Shown here: in pieces, positions 56,606 through 64,000 of the stretch
How positions within the stretch are numbered: the stretch's first letter is position 1
How the letters are laid out: every line of letters starts with the position of its first letter
DNA from: Hydractinia symbiolongicarpus
Taxonomy: Eukaryota; Cnidaria; Hydrozoa; Anthoathecata; Hydractiniidae
DNA: 64,000 nucleotides
Assembly: GCF_029227915.1 (NCBI RefSeq)
Contig: NC_079888.1
Coordinates: 2,677,001-2,741,000 of the forward strand
Direction of reading: 5' to 3'
Made by a program: the position numbers and the translations under genes
Notes under the pieces: model-generated
The model's database searches: none
What the model saw: the letters and a program-made list of their open reading frames with translations, nothing else
What the model was told of the DNA's origin: nothing

Positions 56606-57344
56606 ACTAGTGTATAAACCCCGTGGATAAATCCACTTAAGCAAAAGGTCAATAAAAAGAAAGTTGTTTTAGATGTTTGCTGACGTCAGCAGTGAAGTGC
56701 AGATAAAAAAACATTGCGAAATTTGTTTATTCTTTGTCGGTAATGTGTAGAGGTTGAAACACTGGTCAAAATAACGTAAAGAATCATATGTTCTCGACGA
56801 ACGCCTAAGGAGATATCAGGGATTAAAAATTTTGCTGACGTCAGCAAAGAACCGTCAAAACCCTAAATATTTTTTTAGAAATTAGTATGCCTGTTGCCTC
56901 CATCGCATAGATCTTGAAACCCTGATCAAGAAAATGTATAAGATGATGTACCTTTGAGAAACGGTTGCAGAAATATTAGGGTTTAAAGGTTTTTTGATGA
57001 CGTCATCAACCCGTCCATTCCGAAACGGATTCGGGGATCCAGGTTTGGGAAAATTACCCAAATTGATCCTAGGTGGTCCCTAGTTACCCACGCGGTGAAA
57101 AATCATTGACGTCACCACCTCGTTTCCAAGTTATTTGGCCTCAAAGTTTTAGGTGCACTGTAATGGTTTCATTAATTTAATATAGGATATTGACGTTAAA
57201 GTAGTGTTATTTTCGTCGCGCCGTAACGTCAGAAAATTTGACATATTAGAGATGCATTTTTCGGCAACATCAAAGGAAAATGAAAACATCCACTTTGCCT
57301 GTCACAGACACACAGACAGACACACTTAGCGTATTATTATAGAG
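56606..57344 (+). repeat. ACTAGTCG repeat family, long copy
   Basis: Begins ACTAGTGTATAAACCCCGTG then GATAAATCC, and ends ACACAGACAGACACACTTAG then CGTATTATTATAGAG. Inside, several TGACGTCA / GCTGACGTCAGC palindromes recur (56690, 56830, 57000, 57105). The same start and a related GACAGACGACGG-TTATTATTAT end occur at 47043-47154. Non-coding dispersed repeat, class not assigned; the CAGACAGAC plus TATTATTATAGA end resembles a retroposon 3' end. Confidence 0.7.
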
Positions 57345-57640
57345 ACTAGTCGATTAGGCCCGTGGAAAAATCCATTTAGGCAGAAAAACAATTGAAAAGT
57401 TCTGTCATTTGAATTTTGATGACATCAGCAAATATTTCAGTATATTGAATATGCCTTTTACTAAAAAAAATAATCTGAAAATGCATAAAAAGAAAGTATA
57501 TAAGTCATAATTTAACAAAAAAGTTCTTAAAATATAACACAAAATATCAAATGTCAAATCGCATGAAATCCTCCCAACAAAACTTCAGACAAAATATGAA
57601 AAACAACGGCGTGCAAGGTGTAAAATCTAGTTAGTAGAAA
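57345..57640 (+). repeat. ACTAGTCG repeat family, second copy head-to-tail
   Basis: Starts directly at the end of the previous copy with ACTAGTCGATTAGGCCCGTG then GAAAAATCC, includes TTGATGACATCAGC, and fades around 57600-57640. Truncated relative to the first copy. Confidence 0.6.
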
Positions 57641-58384
57641 GTTACAACATTGACAGTCACAACCCAGACAGTTACGACAACAATAATAATAATGTCAGAA
57701 ATAACACATATCTCAAATATGTATACATCTTATTATGTGATTATGTTGAAAACCTTCAATATTTTAATCTGAAGTGTCGAAAAGAAAGGCTTGCAACAGT
57801 AAGCACAGATCTATGAAATAAGTTCTTTACGCATTTTAAATATTGTCTTTTCCCTAAATGCTTATACAACAATACAACCTGAACAATATCAAAAAGCCAA
57901 ACTTAAACAAACACAAAACACCTAAAAACAAAAAGTTAAACTTTGAAAAATCATTTATTCGGTTGCATACCATCCTCTCCCGCAAAAATATGCAAAAAAT
58001 GTAAAAATTAACGGGTTAACAAAACAATTTTTTGTCTAATGATCCGTACTGACTTTACCAAACATTTTAACCTGAAATGTCGAAAAAGCAATGAGCAAGG
58101 AGTAAATTTCAAATCAACAAAAATCATTATTTTGAAAACATTGTATATATATATGGTCCTTCCTCACAAAAGTTTACAATAAATGTAGAACACAAAGGTT
58201 TATGAGGAGCAAATCAAAATATGAACAAAAATCAGTTCAATTGGCATGTTCTATATTGTCTTCAGCCATAAAATCTTCCACAAAATTGATATGAAACCCA
58301 TCAAATTCAACTCAGAAAAAGCAGTCATTTAAGTGCATACAAAAATACAACTTGTAGAATATCAAATTATTATTTTTAGTATAT
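57641..58384. repeat. Degenerate internal repeats left of the YR element
   Basis: A-rich sequence in which pieces recur imperfectly: AATCTGAAGTGTCGAAAAG / AACCTGAAATGTCGAAAAAG, and AAAATCATTTATT / AAAATCATTATTT followed by CAT-CTCCCGCAAAA / CCTTCCTCACAAAA. Probably an old tandem or dispersed repeat. No coding. Confidence 0.45.
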
Positions 58385-59126
58385 TTATTTGGTATGGTTC
58401 AGAAGTGAAAACGACACAAAGTAGTGGTAGAAAATGTATTCTTAAATAGTTTGCAGTTATATTTGGGGTATGGGTTGAGGTGCTAGGGCTTCGTTAAAAA
58501 TTAAGTACTGAAATAAATTACTGACATTGTAACAGACTAGACAATTGACAAATTACTGACATTGTAACAGACAAGACAATTCGCACTACATGCCTTAGAC
58601 AACGGACTCTTGAATCTTGACACTACATGTCTATTATGGTGAGTGTTTATCGTAACAGTTGGCACACGGGCTTCTTTTTACTGCACCATATGGCCACTGG
58701 CTTCTTTTAGACATTTTGACAACGGACTCATGACACTTGACACATATGTCTTACTATGGTGAGTGTTTATCGTAACAGTTGGCACATGGGCTTCTTTTTA
58801 CTGCACCATATGGCCACTGGCTTCTTTTAGACATTTTGACAACGAACTCATGACACTACATGTCTATTATGGTGAAGTTTTTATCGTAACGATTGGCCCA
58901 CGGGCTTCTTTTTCCTGCACCATATGGCCACTGGCTTCTTTTGACATTTTGACAACTGACTTTTGACAGTACATGACAATTAATGACAATTAAACGTTTG
59001 TCTCATTATAACAGACTGACATGAACTGACAGGCTCTATACTTACAAAATACTTAATTAACTCTATCACTGATGACAAAATAGACATCTGCACCTAAACC
59101 GGCTGACGAAGGAAGCCCAGCACCCC
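58385..59126 (-). repeat. B2: 3'-terminal direct repeat of the YR element
   Basis: About 740 bp, nearly identical to 59815-60553 (GGTATGGTTCAGAAGT ... GGAAGCCCAGCACCCC). Only a few substitutions are seen, such as GACTGACGAA/GACTGATGAA-type changes. The matching 67-codon plus-strand ORFs inside both copies are by-products. Confidence 0.92.
58618..58966. repeat. Three tandem units of about 115-120 bp inside B2
   Basis: Each unit contains TATGGTGAGTGTTTATCGTA (or a variant), GGCTTCTTTTTACTGCACC and CATATGGCCACTGGCTTCTT then TTAGACATTTTGACAAC. The same three units are in B1 at about 60047-60393. Confidence 0.9.
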
Positions 59127-59814
59127 TGACCAGAATTAGTTGAATTATAAGAAAGAAAATGGCACAGAGATGGTTGATTCTGCCTCTGGACTAAAACCTT
59201 GGTGGGGTCTATCAGCCAAATGAAACGTAGTCCCTCTGCAAGGAAACCTTGAAGCTAAATCAAACATCGACCATCAGACCGCGCCGCGCATCCAGTCACC
59301 ATCCACATCAATGAATACCTAGAAATTGTGTCAGGTTGTTCTTGTCCTCATTCCATCACCGACGTCGGATTTATGTGTCGACAGATACTTGAAAGATAAC
59401 GTATACCAGATCGTTATTGTCGTCATGCCATCGCCAATGTTGTATTAGTGTCGAATATAGAAGAAAACAAAACAGAACTAATTAGTACATTAATCAGGGA
59501 GGGCGGGCGGGAAAACGTCTGAACTGTTCAAGAGCAAGAGGCTTACTGTGTTCTACTCCATATTTATACCCCCCTGCTTGTGGTATGGATCTATGGCCTT
59601 AAGTAACAAGCTTAAGGCAGTCAATTGTTTTGGTTAAATTAATATAGTGTTGACTATTAGTCATAGGTCACCAACACATTTGTAAAATTAATAATGCAGA
59701 ATGACAAAACACTAGTGAACCAGGTTAGCCTTATACTAGGAGTCAATGGAGACACACCTTTCCTTCTGTAACCCCAATTAACATGTGCTAAACTTTTAGT
59801 TTAGCACCATTTAA
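59127..59814 (-). repeat. A2: internal copy of the 5' repeat of the YR element
   Basis: The 688 bp between B1 and B2 differ from both. By the PAT-like plan this is A2, a copy of the element's 5' end. On the minus strand it carries a TATA-like box, as expected if A1 holds the promoter. GC content is higher than in B. Confidence 0.75.
59561..59570 (-). promoter_or_regulatory. TATA-like box in A2
   Basis: On the minus strand GGGGGGTATAAATATGGAGT, followed 30 bases later by purine/pyrimidine sequence without ATG. A strong TATA match in the orientation of the element ORFs. Its counterpart in A1 would drive the full transcript. Confidence 0.5.
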
Positions 59815-60553
59815 TTGGTATGGTTCAGAAGTAAAAGCGACACAAAGTAGTGGTAGAAAATGTATTCTTAAATAGTTTGCAGTTATATTTGGGGTATGGG
59901 TTGAGGTGCTAGGGCTTCGTTAAAAATTAAGTACTGAAATAAATTACTGACATTGTAACAGACTAGACAATTGACAAATTACTGACATTGTAACAGACAA
60001 GAAAATTTCGCACTACATGCCTTAGACAACGGACTCTTGAATCTTGACACTACATGTCTATTATGGTGAGTGTTTATCGTAACAGTTGGCACACGGGCTT
60101 CTTTTTACTGCACCATATGGCCACTAGCTTCTTTTAGACATTTTGACAACGGACTCATGACACTTGACACATATGTCTTACTATGGTGAGTGTTTATCGT
60201 AACAGTTGGCACATGGGCTTCTTTTTACTGCACCATATGGCCACTGGCTTCTTTTAGACATTTTGACAACGAACTCATGACACTACATGTCTATTATGGT
60301 GAGGTTTTTATCGTAACGATTGGCCCACGGGCTTCTTTTTCCTGCACCATATGGCCACTGGCTTCTTTTGACATTTTGACAACCGACTTTTGACAGTACA
60401 TGACAATTAATGACAATTAAACGTTTGTCTCATTATAACAGACTGACATGAACTGACAGGCTCTATACTTACAAAATACTTAATTAACTCTATCACTGAT
60501 GACAAAATAGACATCTGCACCTAAACCGGCTGATGAAGGAAGCCCAGCACCCC
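59815..60553 (-). repeat. B1: direct repeat next to the recombinase
   Basis: Second copy of the B repeat, 250 bp downstream of the recombinase stop codon in element orientation. Ends at CAGCACCCC before CAAATTTCCCC. It includes the same three internal tandem units. Confidence 0.92.
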
Positions 60554-60810
60554 CAAATTTCCCCAAATTGAAAAACCAAGAGTTGACTGATATGTAGTCT
60601 TCTATAAGTACGGCATTAGCTACATACTATGATTTAACACAACACGTAATCGGAAATAAATATCTGCAACTAATAAACTGCTGTCATATTGGAAAATATA
60701 CAAAGAATAGTGCAACGTTTACAGTATCCTTACAGACGTTTGAAACTCAAAATTGTATATGTTAGGGGATTGTAATAACCTACATACTATATATACAAGT
60801 TAAACTCAGC

Positions 60811-61745
60811 TTAAGGCACAGACTTAATGTCCCAGATTTTTGTCAGTCCATTTAACTCTGCTATGCGAGTAGACCATTCTTTCAAAGCGTTGTCTGACAG
60901 GTGAATATACCTTCTGTAGCAATCACTACTCCAGCGTCCAAAAATCTTAATAGCGGAATCGGGTATCCCGCAGGAAGCTGCAGCCGAAGCACCACCAATG
61001 CGAAAACTATACGTGTTAATGTTAATATTGTTAGGCAAGCTTATTGTAAGAAATGAAGAAACAAACCTCCGGGTAACAAACTTTCCGTCACTAAACGTGA
61101 ACCAGGGCCCTAGTTTGGTTCCTCTGAATGCTAGGTAATTTTAAAAGGCTCTGTAAGGACAAAGAGAGCCTCCAATTTTTGCTAAGCGAATCTTGCACCC
61201 TAGCCTAAACGGATCTGTTTTTGAGCACTTAAGGTTAATTACAGCATTTGAACCACACGTGGAAAAGGATATGTCAGCAGGTGTGAGGTGAGTTTCTGTA
61301 TCAAAAGTGGACATGGCGGGGCAAACATACTCTGACACCCTTAACAGGCCAAAAATGCCACTAAGATAAGACAAGTCCACATTGCTTTGTCGTGGTTGGA
61401 AAACATAGAGTTTTTTATTATCATTTTACGCAGATCAGCTGGTGTAATTGGTAGTCTCTGAGAAGCAGAATTTGGATGACATCTTCTAATGCCATGCAAA
61501 ACATAGTACGGGCGACTCATGTGGGCTATCTTCGTGTTAAAGCCACGTACTACACTCTCGTACTGAACCCCACAAAGATAGACTTTAATAGTGGCAAATT
61601 TGACGCGTCTTGCCAAATATGTCACAAACAGTTGAAGTGTTGATTCTGTCAGAGGAAAGGTAGGTACGGATGTAGCTTCACAAAAAATTTTAAAGGAGAG
61701 ATATTCTGACCGATATGTTGCCCTGGTGTTTGTTGAAATGGACAA
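60811..61745 (-). pseudogene. Tyrosine recombinase of the YR element, broken
   Basis: Would integrate circular element DNA by site-specific strand exchange. N-terminal part from 61745: TRATYRSEYLSFKIFCEA, LQLFVTYLARR and KVYLCGVQ. Catalytic part: FGLLRVSEY (Arg I), LKCSKTDPF (Lys), YSFRIGGAS (Arg II) and GRWSSDCYRRYI (nucleophile Tyr). Lesions: a frameshift at the five-base A run 61351-61355 (plus strand), just before FGLLRVSEY, and an in-frame TAA at 61141-61143, after which LAFRGTKLGPW continues in frame. In the HxxR box the usual His is Tyr (TYSFR), which alone would impair catalysis if the rest were intact. It follows RNase H directly, with no Dam-like methyltransferase domain between, as in PAT-like elements. 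Confidence 0.9.
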
Positions 61746-61759
61746 GTTTAAATAATGAC

Positions 61760-63564
61760 TTAAATCTCTTTGAAGAGTTGTAGTATCGATGAAGGAATTG
61801 GTGTTGGATCTGCTTCAGCTTCTGGGCATAGACGTTTGAAGTGTTGTACCTGCAATCGAGACAAAAGATCTGCATAAGTATTGTGCTGGCCTTTAATGTG
61901 GCGTACCAGGAGGTTTATATTGTGTTCTGCTGTGTAGAAAAATAAAAAACGTACAAGATGCATGATGTTTGGACAACGACACGACCCAGAGGACCACACA
62001 TGAACAATAGCCAAATTATCTGTGTAAAACACTAATTGCTTGTTTTTCCATGCCTCGCCTCAAGAAAAAACTGCTACAACTATGGCCAATAACTCAATGA
62101 AGGTGATACTATACTTATGAGTAAGGTTTAAGGTAATTGAAAACCATGCACCAGAAAAAAATCCTCCTATGCCTACTCCAGAAGCATCAGTAAAAAGATT
62201 TATGGAAGAGGAGTCTAACGTTTCAGTGTGGATAATAGCGATGCCATTCCAAGTGGGGAGAAACTCACACCACCATTGAATATCCTTGCGAGACTCTGTT
62301 GTAAGAGAAGTATGATGGTGCAAGGAATGAACTGTAGTGGAGAGATCAATAATACGTCGTAAGAACATTCGACCACATTTCGCAACCTTACACGCAAAAG
62401 ACAAAGACCCTATGAGAGATAACAGTTCTCTCTTTGTGCATTTCTTCTTCCCTAACCATTTATGAAGTGAAGATAGCAATTCAGTGAACTTATCTTGTGG
62501 GAGACGAACAACAAAATTTACTGTGTCTATTTCAATGCCCAGGTATGTAATTACTTGGCAGGGGCCTACCATCTTATCTGGAGCCAACGGAACACCAAGC
62601 AAGTCAAAAACGTCCTTAATCAACTTTACTATAGCCTGACATATTTTTTTTTAGACAGAGCAGCTGTGATGAAATCATCTAAATAATGTAAGAGATTTTT
62701 GACAAAATAAATCCATAATAATATCCACTCTAGAATATTAGCAAAGTTGTTAAAGATGCAAGGAGAGGAACGCCCACCAAACGGAAGAACTACGTCAAAA
62801 AAGTATATTCCCTTCCACTTATAACCTAATAGGTGCCAATCACTAGGATGCACAGGGCACAGTCTAAAAGCATGCTTTATGTCCAACTTAGCCACGTAAC
62901 AATTTCTACCCAACCTTTTAACCATTTCAACCGCATCGTCGAATGATGAGTAGGAGACCAAATAGTCCTCTTTGGTAATGCCATCGTTAACTGAATGTCC
63001 ATGTGGTAAAGAGAGGTCTAATACCACTCGCATCGTCCCATCCTTTTTTGGTGCAGCACCCAGGGGAGAACAATGTAATTTAAATGGTGGTGAAGCAAAT
63101 GGGCCCACCGTATGTCCCCTATTCAGCTCTTTCAAAATCGCCTCATCAACTTTGGTTTCATACTCTATGGAAGATTTTTTGTTATTTATGCATGACTTCA
63201 ACTCATTGTCCTGAAAACCAAGTTTGAATCCATATCTAAAACCTGATACAATAAACCGCACTAATGTTTTGTTTGGATGACCAGTCAAGAGACTCTCTAA
63301 TACATCAACCTTAACCGGGGTTGTGACAAGCGATTTTACAGGAAAGAATTCATTTGGTATTTGGCCTAGAGAACCTGAGTGGGCAATGGAGTGCTGGGTG
63401 TCCTGACGATCCACAGGAAAAACACCTGTGAGAGTAGGTGCATGGGGTATATGTGCAACTGAGTTCTCTATTAAATTTAATGCACCGTGGTTGCTGGGAA
63501 TTACTTCGAAACTGGTGGGGGACATTTCGAAACTGCTGCTCATCAGCCTTTGTAAACCGCCCAC
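61760..63564 (-). pseudogene. Reverse transcriptase-RNase H of the YR element, broken
   Basis: Copies element RNA and removes the RNA strand. RT motifs in order: FKLHCSPLGAAPKKDGTMR, VVLDLSLPHGHSVND, VAKLDIKHAFRLCPVHP (motif A), LPFGGRSSPCIFN (motif B) and LLHYLDDFI (motif C, catalytic Asp pair). After a frameshift in the nine-base T run 62644-62652 (plus strand) the frame resumes with VFDLLGVPLAPDKMVG and ITYLGIEIDT. RNase H: INLFTDASGVGIGGFF, FIELLAI, a TGA stop at 62060-62062 where a Trp codon would fit, then FYTDNLAIVHVW and HNTYADLLSRL. The N-terminal end overlaps gag in another frame, common in DIRS-group elements. The first in-frame ATG is at 63564. Confidence 0.92.
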
Positions 63565-63990
63565 TTTGAGTGGGGCATTGGTTAGCGAAGTGCCCTACTT
63601 CATTGCAGATAACACATGCATAGCTCAACCTGCTAGAAGATGTAGATGAAGATGACCCCCAAGCAACAGCATCCCTTTTTGGCAACACAGGAGCGCCTCT
63701 AAGGTGCTAGTTGTATAGCGGGTCATCAATAACATCCCACCTCTTGCTGGTATCATTTGCCAGATGTATTCTGTGTAGTTGGTCAAAGGCATATACTGGT
63801 TGGCAAATTGGGCAATGTACGTCTGATATCTGACTAACTGCTGAGCTAAGTGTGGTGAGTACTGGAGCATACAACTAAGATAATAGCTCCAAGCCAAACT
63901 CCACGAAGCATAATTCCTAATACGAGACTTAGTTACGTTTTTTCTACACATAGCTAATGTGGGTGTGCCATCCACGGTGCGCACCCTCAT
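63350..63990 (-). pseudogene. Gag-like protein of the YR element, zinc knuckles, broken
   Basis: The right (5') part reads WSLAWSYYLSCMLQYSP, QLVRYQTYIAQFANQY and PLTNYTEYIWQ, the helical core seen in DIRS-group gag proteins. The frame then shifts near 63755 and, in the new frame, meets TAG at 63707-63709 before LPKRDAVAWGSSSS. The C-terminal part has CCHC knuckle CVICNEVGHFANQC, a CCCH-like CIKFNRELSCTYTPCTYSH, and a second knuckle CFSCGSSGHPALHC, a typical RNA-binding trio. The open frame starts at 63990 or upstream outside the window. Confidence 0.85.
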
Positions 63991-64000
63991 CTCGTACTCA

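Larger units (their letters stand above)
58385..64000 (-). mobile_element. PAT-like (DIRS order) tyrosine-recombinase retrotransposon, 5' end off window
   Basis: Minus-strand element read from right to left: gag with zinc knuckles (from beyond 64000 to 63350), reverse transcriptase and RNase H (63564-61760), tyrosine recombinase (61745-60811), then B1 (60553-59815), A2 (59814-59127) and B2 (59126-58385). B1 and B2 are directly repeated copies of about 739 bp. This A1-ORFs-B1-A2-B2 'split direct repeat' plan is known from PAT/Kangaroo/Ngaro-type elements, whereas DIRS1-type elements have inverted termini. No integrase or target duplication is expected. All three coding regions carry stops or frameshifts, so this copy is dead. 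A1, a copy of 59127-59814, should occur just right of 64000. Confidence 0.88.

Noticed and set aside
58763-60393. Two identical 67-codon plus-strand ORFs (58763-58966, 60190-60393)
   Set aside because: Identical because they lie in the B1/B2 repeats; the protein is a translation of the internal tandem units.

Overview
This is animal nuclear DNA: strongly AT-rich, with short spliced exons, GT-AG introns, dense repeats and no operon structure. The mix of elements (a PAT/DIRS-type tyrosine-recombinase retrotransposon, a Copia element, an RTE-like LINE with an ATC-repeat tail, tRNA-headed SINEs and several TIR elements) and the small metazoan genes suggest an early-branching invertebrate. My best guess is a cnidarian, probably hydrozoan, but that is inference only.

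Left part (1-23 kb): one exon of an SLC6-type sodium-coupled transporter lies on the minus strand at the left edge, and the rest of that gene is mostly outside the window. What follows is repeat-rich and gene-poor: a 5'-truncated LINE reverse transcriptase (2.35-3.71 kb), two SINE copies with tRNA-like heads (4.9 and 12.5 kb), a 909-bp TIR element carrying its own satellite and flanked by GGAC (11.06-11.97 kb), a minisatellite (13.56-14.16 kb), relics of transposon-associated ORFs, a second TIR element (16.65-17.77 kb) and a rearranged SINE block (20.5-21.3 kb).

Middle part (23-44 kb): a three-exon synaptotagmin-family gene (492 aa, tandem C2 domains that look unable to bind calcium) is followed by a decayed Copia LTR retrotransposon on the minus strand (28.65-33.96 kb). 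Its LTRs are flanked by a directly repeated block of about 260 bp. Next comes a six-exon gene for an unrecognised secreted or membrane-anchored protein (36.58-43.78 kb) with one unresolved exon junction.

Right part (44-64 kb): an intact nine-exon gene for the mitochondrial S-adenosylmethionine carrier (SLC25A26 type, 272 aa) is followed by a tandem duplicate that kept the exon-intron layout but has become a pseudogene. The last 7 kb hold further dispersed repeats and the 3' part of a minus-strand PAT-like retroelement: gag, reverse transcriptase/RNase H and tyrosine recombinase remnants followed by split direct repeats in the order B1-A2-B2. Its A1 repeat should lie just beyond the right edge.

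The host genes show no shared pathway. The synaptotagmin-like gene, the unknown membrane protein and the SAM carrier look like unrelated neighbours. I see no clear new enzymatic or defence system. The most unusual structures are the B1-A2-B2 element, the Copia copy bracketed by 260-bp repeats, the SAM-carrier gene/pseudogene pair and the unknown membrane protein.
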